64,000 bases of DNA, from NCBI RefSeq assembly GCF_018691265.1, contig NW_024881277.1:7249817-7313816 (forward strand), written 5' to 3'. Below the pieces are notes generated by a model. The model saw only the letters and a list, made by a program, of their open reading frames with translations. It did no database searches and was not told the origin of the DNA. The translations under genes and the position numbers were made by a program. Position 1 is the stretch's first letter. Each line of letters starts with the position of its first letter. Shown here in pieces: positions 34,920 through 46,114 of this stretch. The stretch is from Tyto alba (Eukaryota; Chordata; Aves; Strigiformes; Tytonidae).

Positions 34920-35774
34920 TTTGTAAAATGCAAAGTTGAACTTCTGACATAACCATTTGGTGTCACTCTGTAGAAGGATAAACAGCCTCTCTGTGCTGCA
35001 GTGAGAGGCCTGTGCTGTAAATGGTGGTTGTTATTGTATGGTCTGTGACAATTGCCATGGGGCAGCTTCCCGGGGTGCCCAGCGCACATGGGCACAGGTT
35101 AGTCCCCACTTTGCTGTTCCTTCAGGTCTCTCACAGGAGCCTGGCTGTACGAGGACACTGCTGTTTGCCCCCACCCTGCACACACAGACACACGCTTCCA
35201 CTCCTCAGTGGTGGTTTCTCTCCTGGGATATTTCCTGGGCATGGTCTTGAAAGCAACTCTGGAAGAAGACCTAAGCCTTCATGCACTGCCCAGAGAAGAT
35301 CCCCCTGTCTGACGGAAACACTGTCATAAAGGCCATCTCTGTCACAGAAGTGCTCAATGCTTGTCTCTACCTGCAGTTAAAGGACTGCCACACCGTGGGA
35401 CGCTGACCACAGCACAAAACCACTCACATCTTAGACCAATACAAGGGATGATCTGGCAGGTCCAGAGAATGACTTGGAGGAAGGATCTCAAAGCATGTCT
35501 CTACAGTGTCCTTTATTTTGTTTAACCACAAAGAGAGCATGGATCCTCATTTACACAGACTCTGGGTCACACAAAAGATTGATAGATACTTAATGATAAC
35601 AGGGAAAAATAATGACACACTTTTTAGCAGAGAACATAATGTAGAGTAAAACAAAGAAAACAAAAAAAATCAATCCCAAAAGACCCAACTAGAAACTACA
35701 GACTGAGATCCTGTATGCAATCAGTTACATTTAGAGTTATTTACAGAAGACACATATTTTATTGTTTCTGAAAT
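34920..35774. repeat. Segmental duplication, downstream flank of OR copy C
   Basis: Counterpart of 19400-20330. No gene is seen. Confidence 0.72.
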
Positions 35775-36734
35775 TCATCCTGTTACCAGTTTCCTCAGGG
35801 CATCCTTGATTTCCTGGTTCCTCATGCTGTAGATGAGGGGGTTCATTGCTGGAGACACCACCGAGTACAGAAACGACACCACCAGGTCCAGGGATGGGGA
35901 AGAGATGGAGAGGGGCTTCAGGTAGGCAAAAAATGAAGTGCTGATAAAGAGGGAGAGCACGGCCAGGTGAGGAAGGCACGTGGAAAAGGCTTTGTGCCAT
36001 CTCTGCTCAGAGGGGATCCTCAGCACGGCCCTGAAGATCTGCACATAGGAGAAAAGAATGAAAACAAAACACCCAAAAGCTAAACAGACACTAAGCACAA
36101 TAGTCACAACTTCCCTGAGGTGGGAATCTGAGCAGGAGAGCTTGAGGATCTGGGGGATTTCACAGAAGAACTGGTCCACCACATTTCCATGGCAGAGTGG
36201 TAGGGAAAATGTGTTGGCAGTGTGCAGGAAAGAATAGAGCAGCCCAGTGCCCCAGGCAGCTGCTGCCATGTGGACACAAGCTCGGCTGCCCAGGAGGGTC
36301 CCGTAGTGCAGGGGTTGGCAGATGGCAACGTAGCGGTCATAAGCCATGATAGTGAGAAGATAAAACTCTGTTGTTATCAAGAAGACAAAGAAAAAGAGCT
36401 GTGCACCACATCCCAAGTAAGAGATGTCACTAGTGTCCCAGAGGTAATTGGCCATGGCTTTGGGGAGAGTGGTGGAGATGGAGCCCAGGTCAAGGAGGGA
36501 GAGGTTGAGGAGGAAGAAGTACATGGGGGTGTGGAGGTGGTGGTCGCAGGATGGCGGTGATGATGAGGCCGTTGCCCAGGAGGGCAGCCAGGTAGATGCC
36601 CAGGAAAGCCAGAAGTGCAGGAGCTGCAGTTCCCGTCTGTCTGCAAATGCCAGGAGGAGGAACTGGGTGATGGAGCTACTGTTGAAAAATTGCTTCCACT
36701 GGTCATTGGGCACTGTCCATGGAGGAAAAGACAT
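35775..36734 (-). pseudogene. Olfactory receptor, gamma-c type, copy C: open frame with scrambled TM1
   Basis: This is an uninterrupted frame of 319 codons, about normal OR length. [15 protein letters not shown] (TM2), [16 protein letters not shown] (end of TM3), NQFFCEI-type loop 2 (VDQFFCEIPQILKLSCSD), [10 protein letters not shown] (TM6) and NPLIYSMRNQEIKDALRKL (TM7 and tail) are all in frame. Relative to copies A and B, one base is lost after HFWL and two more just before CDHHLHTP. About 30 residues that should form TM1 with its GN motif are therefore read in the wrong frame ([20 protein letters not shown]). The standard start ATG of copy A reads TTT, as in copy B, so translation would start 16 codons earlier. 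Either it is inactive, or the TM1 damage is a sequencing error in an otherwise good gene. Confidence 0.9.
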
Positions 36735-38277
36735 TGAAATGTTAGTGTAGACTTGTCTGAGATAAAACCTACTTCATATCTCTCAGTGACTGCCTCTCTC
36801 TTTTAACCAAGTCCTCCGGCTCTGCTGTGAGCTCTGGACGAGTCAGTCCTGCCAGACAGCCATAGATAAATCAGAGCATGGGTGATCACAGATTAAATCC
36901 ACTTATGTTCAGCATTTTTGCTCCCAATTCACCTTACTGCAAGACATAGCTGTGGGGATATTTGGTTTTTTAAACTGTTTTCGTTGCACCACAACACGAG
37001 GAGTGGTTTTAAGGCAGAAATTGATGACATTTCTGCTGAAGTCCTAGTGAAACATTGTGTTTCTTGAGAGACCAAGGGGCTGTCCTGAAATTCAGAGTGA
37101 GGAGAGTTGCTCTGTCCATCAGCCCTGGTCTCATCTGCCCTGTGCTGACACTGCTTTGAGCTGGATGATGGAAACAGGGCACTGCTGGGACTAGAGGAAT
37201 CCAGTCTCCAAGCACAGCTCTCCAAAGCCCTCAGCCCCTCTCCACACCTGAGGAGGATCTCAGCTCTCCCTTCCCAGCCAGGGACACAGAGGGCTCATTG
37301 CAGCTGCCTGTGTGCAGACGCCCAGCAGCATTTCCATGGCCTTAACACTGAGGTGTTTCCTCCCTGGGGCTGCTGGATAACACAGAGATGTCCTGGGAAA
37401 GCTCTGCCCACCTGGAGAGAAACCTGCAGCCCAGCACGAGCCCCTCAGAGCAAGAGTTGAGTGTCCTAAAATGGAGGTGTCCTGAAGAGAGAATTGGGTC
37501 CTTTGTTTTGCCCTGAGCACACAGATTATGAGGAGACTTTATTCCCATGGACACATCTGCACAGCAGGACCCACAGGGTTGAGCACAAAACTGCTGCTTA
37601 ACCCCACCACCCCCCATCCCAGCAAGTCCAGGGATGACAGTAAGGGGAGCAGATACAGGAGGGGGAAAATGGAGAAATACCACACTGCTCGTGTTCTTGG
37701 AGGCAGAAAGGGACAGGCAGTTGGGTATTGGGTAGTTTCCTCCTCTTCAAGGGTGAGGCCGCTGGGAAGGTGCCCCATGACCTTGAGGGCAGAGGCTGTG
37801 TTGGACAGCGGGGAGATCAGGGGGTTGCTCCATGGAAGGCATCTGCACTGCAGGGAATGGCAGGGAGGTGCCCGAATCCCCCCTCCCACAGCGTTCCTGG
37901 CAGCAACTCCCTCTCCCTTCATGTCCATAACTCTGGTGCCTGGAGCTGTCCCTGCCTGGAGTCGCTTCTCTGTCCCCTTATCTCCTCCCTGTCAGTGCTG
38001 CCAGCCCCCATCCCAGCCACCCTGTGCTCAGCTCTGCCCTGCAGACCCCTCCTGGTAGCAGGACACGGCCCAGGGACAGCTCTCTAGGTGAAGGGGCTCA
38101 GGAGCGACTGAGAGTGCTAAAGACAACTGAGATCTGAGTTATTCCACTAGAGTGGAGAAAAAAATTTAGCAATGCCCACCCGGACAACCAAGAAATCTCA
38201 AAGAAAAGTTCCTTCCATTTCAAGTAAAAGCAGCCTTGATATCCTTCTTCAGAAGGAACCTCTGCAAAAGACCTCAG
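36735..38277. repeat. Segmental duplication upstream of OR copy C
   Basis: About 95 percent similar by eye to 21300-22837. No domain-bearing frame is seen. Confidence 0.75.
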
Positions 38278-38995
38278 AGTGAACTGGAGCTGTGAGCATC
38301 CCTGATCCAGGCAGCAGCCTCTGGAGAGCAGAAGGAGCCTGCCCTGGCGGGGGTCTCTCCTTCCCCCCAGCTTCTCCCCACATTGCCGTGGGGAGCTCCC
38401 CGGGCAGGCTGAGTGCTGACCCTGGCAGGCGGCAGAGTCCCTGCCCCAGCACACAGCCCCCTGGGGTGCAGGGACCCTGCTGGGAAGGACAGCCCTGGGC
38501 ACCCCTGCCTGCACACCCGGCTGCACACCCCTGCAGCCGGCCCCGCCAGAAGGCAGCCCTCATGCCCTGGCCCTCGCAGGGGGCACCAGGGAAGCCCTGC
38601 TCGGGAGTCCCTCCTCCTCCTCCTCCTCCTCCTCTAGGCAGGAGGCAGATTCCTGGCGGCTCTGCCGCCTTCCCCAGATCCCTCCCCGAGCTGCAGCTGC
38701 ATTGCCCTGCACCCCCAGACTTACTGTGGCCAGGGCCCTGACGCTTTCTCCTCCTCGGAGCTCTCAGCAGCCTCCCAGCCCAGGCTGCCTTGAAGCTGTG
38801 TGTGCCTCGCTGCTCTGCCCTGGGTGCCTGCAGGCAGTGCCCTCAGCCCTGCTGCGCTTTGCAGAGGAGCTGCTCCTGGGCAGAGCTGTCTCTCTGCAGC
38901 GCTGCCCACTTGCCAGGAGCTCCCTCCAACCCAGGAGCCCGCCCAGCTCAGCACCACAGCAACAGACCAAGGCACTTTAATGACCCCTCAGGAGG
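38278..38995. repeat. Highly conserved GC-rich island, copy C
   Basis: Counterpart of 8350-9090 and 22838-23550. The CTC run is at about 38610-38634. Confidence 0.7.
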
Positions 38996-40040
38996 GTTTG
39001 GTGCCAACTCCATGAACATCAAACACAGAGAAGCTGAAGAAACCTCTGAAGAATTCAAAGTTTTATTCAAACTCTAAAGTTTCTTGTGGCTTTAATTGTA
39101 TCCACTGAGGACACTATTGACAAAGCCTCCCCAGTGTCCTGTTAGAGCAGAAATCTGAAGGCAGTTATGAGAAGTCGGAAACAAAAAGGGAAAGTTGTCT
39201 CTGATGCTGAGTAATCCTCAATTTGTTGCATTAAGCCAAAGTTCCAAGTCCTAAGCCCATTAAACAAATGGCCAAGCCACGACCCCCAGCCCCTGGGAAG
39301 GGAGATCCTCTCCCTCCCACATTCCTCAGTGCTCTTCCTGGGGTAGGGGGTATGGAGATGTGCACCTCCCAGGCTCCTGAGGATCCACAAGGAGGCCATG
39401 AGGACCCTGTGCTGCAAGGGACTGTGCCTCCTCACAGGCATCAGTGTCAGGGACAGCATCCATAGCCAAAATCGTGATGGGGTTGACTTTACTGGAGGCT
39501 TTCAGCTTTCCCACAGCCCTCTGTCATCTCCACCACAGGCTGTCCTCTGGGGTTGCATCCCCTGCGCCTCTTTCCCTGCAGGCTGTCCTCATCCCCCCAG
39601 CTCTCTCACCTTGCTCCTCCCGAGCATCTTCATTTCTTTCCTGACATTTCACCATGCTCTCTGGCTCTTCCTGGAAAAACAAAGCCTTGTTCTGATCCAT
39701 ACTCCTCCTGGGTCATGTGTTGCACCACAGCATTTATCCTGTTGTCCAGTCTGGACTTCCCCAGCTGCACAGTATGACATTATTTCTTTCTCATGCTGTT
39801 TTCCACTATGAAGAAAAAGTCCACCGTCTCTCAAACCACCCTTCAAGGGTTCTTGGGCTACTCCTAGACTGTCCCAAGTCTCCACAACACTTAGCTCAGA
39901 ATGTTTATATCTAAGCATATTGGACATGTGCTTGAGTCCTCTAAACCCTATCTTGGGGTGATGCCTGGGCACTCTCAAAGGTGTTTGGAGATGAAAACAT
40001 AGTGGTTACAGGTCAAGAAAGATGGAGTGATACTTTTCAC
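38996..40040. repeat. Segmental-duplication flank shared with copy A
   Basis: Similar to 9091-10130 throughout. No gene is seen. Confidence 0.7.
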
Positions 40041-40049
40041 CAGGATCTG

Positions 40050-41250
40050 TATTAGAAGGATAAGCGGCAATGGTGTTAAAATGAAAGAGGGTAGATTTAG
40101 ATTTGAAATAAGGAAGAAATTTTTTCCGATGAGGATACTGAGATATTGGAACAGGTTGCCTAGAGAAGTTCGAGGGAGAGGAAATTCACCACTTCTCTGG
40201 GCAACCTCTTCCAGTGTTTAACTACCCTCATAGTAAAGAATTTCCTCCTTTTATTTAATCTAAATCTACCCTCTTTCAGTTTAAACCCATTACCCTTTGT
40301 CCTATTCCTGCAATCCCTGATAAATAGTCCTTCCCCATCTTTCCTGTAGCCCTGTTTAAGTCCTGGAAGGCCACTAGAATTTCTCCCTTGGAGCCTTTTC
40401 TTCAGTCTGAACAAAACAAACTCTCTCAGCCTGTCCTCACAAGGGAGGTGCTCTCACCCCCCCATCATATTCACGGCCTCCTCTGGACCTGCTTGAGCAT
40501 GTCCATGCCCTTTTTATGTTTGGATCATGAGAGCTGGAAACCAGACTACAGGGCCGGTCTCATGAGAGCAGAGCAGAATGGGAGAATCCCCCACCTTGAC
40601 CTGCTGGCCACACTTCTCTTGATGCAGCCCAGGACACGGTTGGTTTTCTGGCCTGCGAGTGCACATTGCTGGATCACAATCAGTTTTCCATGAACTACCA
40701 CCCCCAAGTCCTTCTCCACAGAGCTGCTCTCAATCCACTCCTTGCCCAGCATCTATTTGTATGTGAGGTTGTCCCAAGCCATGGGTAGGACCTTGAACTT
40801 GGCCTTGTTGAACTTCATGAGGTTTGTATGGGCCCACTTCTCCAGCCTGTCCAGGTTCCTCTGGATGGCATCCTTTCCCTCCAGCATGTCACCACACCAC
40901 ACAGTTTGGTGTCATCTGTGAACTTGCTGAGGATGCACTCGATCCTTCTGTCCATGACGGCAACAAAGATGTCAATCAATACCAGACCCAACTCCAACCC
41001 CTGAGGGATGACACTCATCTCTGTTCTCCAATTGGATGTTGAGCCTGTGACCTCAGCACTTTGAGTTCGACCCCCCAACCAATTCTTTATCCACCGAGTG
41101 GTCTATCTGCCAAATCACCGTCTCTCCAACTCTAGACGAGAATGTCATGCGGGACCGTGTCAAGTGCTTTGCACAAGTCCACGTAGATGACATCAGTTGC
41201 TCTTCCAACTGTTCTTTGGTGAGGCCGGCAACAGGCAAGACCAGTGTGTG
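40050..41250 (-). mobile_element. CR1-like LINE fragment with inverted tail, copy C
   Basis: The minus strand reads VIYVDLCKALDTVPHDILV (palm motif) near 41135-41190 and GRFRLNKRRKFFTMRVVKHW near the end of the protein (about 40210-40270). The plus strand at 40060-40180 also reads GRFRFEIRKKFFPMRILRYW, the same part of the protein. The element therefore ends in an inverted repeat with its axis near 40188. The structure matches 10140-11330. Confidence 0.85.
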
Positions 41251-41279
41251 TGCATGTCATGTTGGTGTGTGTGTCGTGG

Positions 41280-41870
41280 GTGTAACTCATGGTCTGAGCC
41301 TGTCGGCAGCCAAACACCACACAGCTCCCACCTGGGAATGGGGAAGGAAGCAGAGGGGCAAAGGGAGACTCACGGGTTGAGATAGAAACAGTTGAATAAT
41401 GGTGATAAAATAATACGGTGGCAGTATGAACGGGTAATGTAAAATGCAATTTCTCACTAACCGCCGACTGACACCCAGCCGGCTCCTGGCCAGCGATCCT
41501 GAAACACAAGATGCCGCGACCACAATCCCAAAAGTGAGAGCGTGCCCCTTCCCGCCCACCCCTCCTTTATAAGGTGAGCGTAACTTCACATGACATGCAA
41601 TATTGGCCAATCCAGGCCCGGTGCTCCAGCTGTGTTCCCTCTCTGCTTCTTGTGAGCCTGTGCACAGGCAGGACACGGGGAGCTGGAGAGTCCCTGAAAT
41701 CTCCGTGTGCATCAGCATCCTACAGCTACCAAAAAGGAACAGGAACTCTATTCCAGTCTGAACCAGGACCGTGTCCACCCCTTATTCCATATCCTTTGCA
41801 TTATCCTCAGGTTCCATATTTCCTAATACAGTCTAATAAATTACTGTCCTCTTCCTGGTCTTAGGCATGT
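41280..41870 (-). mobile_element. LTR-like repeat, minus orientation
   Basis: The stretch 41290-41430 resembles 43083-43240: TTTGGGCCTGG/GTCTGAGCCTG, then GCAAAGGGAGACTCACGGGTTGAGATA, then a TAATAATGG-like run. It differs beyond about 41450, so the two are different subfamilies. It may be the 3' LTR of the integrase-bearing fragment that follows. Confidence 0.55.
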
Positions 41871-41879
41871 GCACACAGA

Positions 41880-43070
41880 TATAATTCCCTTAGCCCATGG
41901 GCCATCTTAAGCCCATACGTGGAATTACCTTTGCCCAAGGACCTGGGTGCACTTGGTCCTTGCAGTCTATATACTGCAGAATGTATTGTGAGTTCATTTG
42001 GTCCATAGCTTCAGGTTCCATCTGTCCTAACAGTCTCTTAAGGCAGGAGGAGGGATTCTCAGTTGGTAGGGCACAGGTGTCCTTGGGCCTGGCAGGAGGA
42101 TGGCATGCAGTCTCTTGCAGCTGGAGCTGGTGGCTGATGCATCTGACGCTGTCTATATTCAGTCTGCAGCAGGCGCTGGGTATCAGTTGCTGAAACCAAT
42201 CGTGACTTTATTGAAGCTCGTGTTTTTCTTCATGAATATGATGCCATTAGCATAATATGTGTCAACCATAGCAATGCATTTATAGGGTTGTTTGGTGATT
42301 AATGTAATACAGTTTATTGGCTATTTTCACCTAACATTAAGTCCCCTTGAGGCACACATCGGACATCCTCGTCCTTCTGCATTGCCCACCAAGTGCACCC
42401 AGGTCCTTGGGCAAAGGAAATCCCACATATGGGCTTACCTTTACCTGAAGTAGGAGAACCCAAATAGTCTTCCACAGCATGTGCTTAAGGTGCACTACTG
42501 GGACTCTATCTCCATCTGCAGTATGTAGAATTTTGACTGGCAGGGCCATCCTGGTTGGTAGATGCTCTAGTTTTGACTAACCAGGTGGGCTTTGCTAAAT
42601 GTCTGTCCCAGTGTTTAAAAGTTCCTCTTCTCATTGCTCTCAGCGTGGTCTTTAGTAGCCCATTGTACCACTCAATTTTCCCAGAGGCTGGTGCATGGTA
42701 GGGGATGTGATATACCCCTCAATGCCATGTTCTTTTGTCCAGGTGTTTATGAGATTATTTAAAAAATGAGTGCCATTATCTGACTCAATTCTTTCTGGGG
42801 TATCATGTTGCCACAGGACTTGTTTTTCAAGGCCCAGAATAGTGTTCTGAGCAGTGGCATGGGGCACGGCCTATGTCTCCACCCACCCGCTAGTTGCTTC
42901 CACCATTGAGCACATAAAGTTTGCCATGTCAAGTATTGTGGAAGTGTGATGTAATCACTCTGCCAGGCCTCCCCATATCTATATTTTAACCATAGCCCTC
43001 GATACCAAAGAGGTTTTAACCTCGGCTTGCCTGATTGCAGCATGTGTATCACATTCACGGATAACCTGTG
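41880..43070 (-). mobile_element. ERV polymerase (integrase) fragment, minus strand
   Basis: Near 42740-42800 the minus strand reads RIESDNGTHFLNNLI, the second catalytic Asp region of a retroviral integrase, followed by WTKEHGIE. A C-terminal integrase-like stretch (RVPVVHLKHMLWKTIWVLL) lies near 42460-42530. Frames are broken several times. ERV-L or another class cannot be decided by eye. Within it, 41908-41957 and 42388-42437 form an inverted repeat, so a piece of the element is present in both orientations. Confidence 0.72.
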
Positions 43071-43077
43071 TGACAGT

Positions 43078-44460
43078 TGTCATGGTTTGGGCCTGGTCAG
43101 CAGATAAACGCCATGCAGCTGCTCACCACCCTCCCCCCCACTTGGGAATGGGGAGGGAATCGGAGGGGCAAAGGGAGACTCACGGGTTGAGATAAAAACA
43201 GTTTAATAACAGTAACAGAATAATATGGTGACATGATGAATGGGTAACGTACAATACAGCTGCTCACCTCATAACATACTATTTGCAGGCTCCCTCAGTA
43301 TCCAACACTCTCCCAGCCCCAGCTGTGTCCCATGTGGGCATTCACAGACCTCCCTTCTCTTCAGTCTGCCAGGGTCTGCACAGGAGAGAGGCCGAGCAGG
43401 GCTGGCTGGTCCCCCCATACAGGCACTGAGACCAGCAGGAGGATGGAGATGGTTTAGCAGCAACGCTCACCCATAAACCTGGGTGAGCAGCCAGTGCTGT
43501 AAATGACCAGCTAGATAGGCTGGGGGTCATGAATGTCCTGGGCCACCTTTCCAGTCTGGCCATGCCACCAAGAGCACAAAGTGGCACCCTCTCTCCTCTG
43601 CCTTCATATCTTTGATCCCTGTCATGAGCCCTGGCTCCGCACCACAAATCCCCTGGTGTGAGTGCTCACCTGCATCTTCACACAGTATAAGATGTACACT
43701 GGTGTTTTTCTCTCCAAGGCACTTTCCACACCAGCCCAGCACCTCCCCAGCACTCCCCATGCCCACCACACTCTCCCCAGACCATCCCAGCCCAGTACAA
43801 CATCCCAGTCTTGGCTGGCCCCAGGGCATTGCCCAGCGCAGGGTGCTGCAGAGCTCTGGGCACTCACCCCACAGCCCCAGCCCCTCGGAAGGTCACAGCA
43901 GCTCCTAGGGCACAGAGGGCTCAGCCTCCCCATCAGCCCCAGGGCTGGGGCCAGCCATGCCATGAGCAGACGCAGGCCAGCGTCTCCCTCTCTCTGCTAC
44001 TCTTCTCTCCAAGAGATCCTGATTGCCCAGTGCTGGCAGCCCCTCTGTGCCCGTCCTCTCCCAGCACAAGACTCCTGCACTGGGGCTCCCCAGGCAGCTC
44101 CTGCTGTGCCAGCGAGAGAAAAGCTGCCCAAACTGGTGCCTCCAGAAATAGGTCTGCTCTTGTCGCGGGATGTCACCTCAGGCACGGCCCTGAGCTGGCG
44201 TTGCTGCTCTGCAGGGCAGTGGTGGCTGAAAGCCACAGGGAGATGGTCCAGGGAGATCCCCATGGATCAGCCATCATTGCCATTGCACTGGGCACCCCCA
44301 CGTGAAGGGGCAGCACAGGCCTATTCCCTAACACATCCCCCCATGCCCTCCTGCCCTGAACCCCTGGAGAACCCCAGCACAGCAGCACGCTCAGAGGGGC
44401 AATTCCTTCAGCCTGTTCCTGACCTCAGCTTGGGAGGAAGAGACCAACCTCCAGATATTG
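43078..44460 (-). mobile_element. LTR-like repeat and associated block, minus orientation
   Basis: It begins TTGTCATGGTTTGGGCCTGG on the plus strand, which on the minus strand is a CCATGACA-type LTR end. The rest follows the 5.03-6.46 kb block in order, with about 330 extra bases at 43529-43847. The right end is cut by the LTR at 44.47 kb. Confidence 0.62.
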
Positions 44461-44469
44461 GCAAGGCTT

Positions 44470-44911
44470 TTTTGGTCACAAGTTAGGCATGTGGTTGGGC
44501 ACGGTGGGGAGTTGGGCAAGAGGAGGATGGGGAGTGGTCTGTGGTTAGGTGTCATGTAAAGGGGAACTTGGGTGGGGGGGCTGGGGAGGAATGGAAGCCA
44601 GCAGAAAAGGGTTAAGCGAAGAACTCCTGATGGAGAGAGACCTGGACTTCGCCCCCCCCCCCCCCCCCCGAGAGGGCAGTGGAAAAGTACTGAGAGAGAC
44701 AGCCTGGGAGAAACAAAGAAAAAGGAGCTCTGCAGGTGTGAAGAGGTGAAAACCCGCCGTTTTCGCTCAACTAATGATATCTCCTGGTTGCTCTATGAAA
44801 ATAATCCCCTGTTGGGGCAGGGGTGCCCCATTGCCCCCAGCGCTGTGTTCTTTGCTCCGCTGACTCTGTCCCCAAAAAACATTTTTGCTAGACGTGAGCT
44901 TGTTTCTCACA
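44470..44911 (+). mobile_element. Solo LTR, gammaretrovirus-like, 5' truncated
   Basis: Related to 29865-30465: AATGGAAGCCAGCAGAAAAG, GTTAAGCGAAGAACTCCTGA and TGTTCTTTGCTCC are shared in order, and both end TTTCTCACA. The polyadenylation signal is degraded (CCAAAAAACA). A C run at 44651-44669 replaces sequence present in the other copy. No primer site follows. Confidence 0.75.
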
Positions 44912-46080
44912 GGTAAACGTAGCAGACCGGCGGAGAGGTGGAGGCTTCTCGGAAAAGCCGGGACTATTCCTGCCTTGCAGGCACCCAGAGCCCGGGCTTC
45001 TGTCCCGGGGCATGCCCGCGGGGCGCAGGGACCCCCCCCCCGCGCTGGGGCACAGAGAATGCCTGCCTCTGGGGGCTCCCCTGGGCTCAGGGGGTTCATT
45101 CCCGGTTTGGGGGACAGCGGGAGGAGCCCGGCCCGGCTGCGCCCGGCAGCCAGCGAGGGCGGGCGAAGGCAAACGGCCCCGGCCCGCTCTGGCCAGGCCC
45201 GGCCCGACCCAGCGCTCCCCTGGGGCCCACGGGGAGCGGCTGGGGAGGGCGGCCCCGCCCCCGCGCTGCTCCTCAGGCCCCGCCCCCGGCCGGCCGGGAC
45301 TGCCGGGCCGCCTCCGGCCCCGCCCATTGGCTCAGCCGTGGCCAATGGCGTGGCTGTTGCCGGGCAGGGCAGCCCGGGCCCCTCCTCCCAGCGCCGCCCC
45401 GCGCCCCCTCCCCAGCGCGCGGGGCCTGAGCGGGCCGGGCTCGGGGCGGTTTGTCCGTCCCTCAGAAAGGGAGCGGGAACAAACCCCGCCGGCAGCCGCT
45501 TCCCCAGCGCCGCTGTGCCCGGGCTCAGCCGCGCTCCTCCCTGCCCGGCTCCTCGGCCGCCTCTCCCCCTCGAGCGAGCGCCGCAGCGGGACGGGGCACG
45601 GGGCTGCGGGCGCCTCGTCTCTGCCGCCCCTTCCTCCTCAGGCCGTTTCCCTGCTCCCGCCTGGGCCCCGCAGGCCCCAGCTGCGGCCAGAGAACCTGCT
45701 GCTGCCTGGGCTCCTCTCCAGGGGCCGCAGCTCCTGCCAGGGTCCCGCTCGGGCCTGGGCTCTCCGCGGGCTGCAGCTTCCTGCTGGCGCTGGCCGCCCG
45801 AGGGGGACGGCGTTGGTGGCTGCGTCCTCTTCTCGGCAGCCATTTCCCAGCAGCGCAGGCTCCGTGAGGCTGGCCGGGAGAGCCCCCGGGGGGGGCACTC
45901 ACCCGGGCCGAGCCCTGCTCCAGCCCGCCACCCGGCCCATGAATTAAGGAAGGTGGCAAAGAGTCCTGGGCCCAGCCCTGACCGCTGGATGCCACCGCTG
46001 GTTCCTGGCCTCCAACTACGCCCGGTGCCACTGAGCAGCACCCTCGGCCCGGCCGTCCAGCCTGTTGCAGTCCCGCTCGG
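44912..46080. promoter_or_regulatory. CpG island with paired CCAAT boxes
   Basis: This is a dense CpG and GC-box block. Two NF-Y type sites in opposite orientation (CCCATTGGCT and GGCCAATGGC) lie at about 45323-45350, which is typical of a TATA-less promoter. On the minus strand an ATG at 45843 has a good context (GGGAAATGGCT) and opens MAAEKRTQPPTPSPSG. This is a possible first exon but has no recognised family. Long frames on both strands reflect composition. Confidence 0.55.
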
Positions 46081-46114
46081 TGCTGGCTCATGCAGCCCAT
46101 TGCCGTTCCAGTGA

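Noticed and set aside
35775..36734. Calling OR copy C an intact gene
   Set aside because: The frame is open, but TM1 with its GN motif is out of frame and the normal start codon is changed.
44767..46114. 424-codon minus and 409-codon plus frames over the second CpG island
   Set aside because: Both are open over the same GC-rich DNA and run into the LTR; only the promoter-like features are kept.
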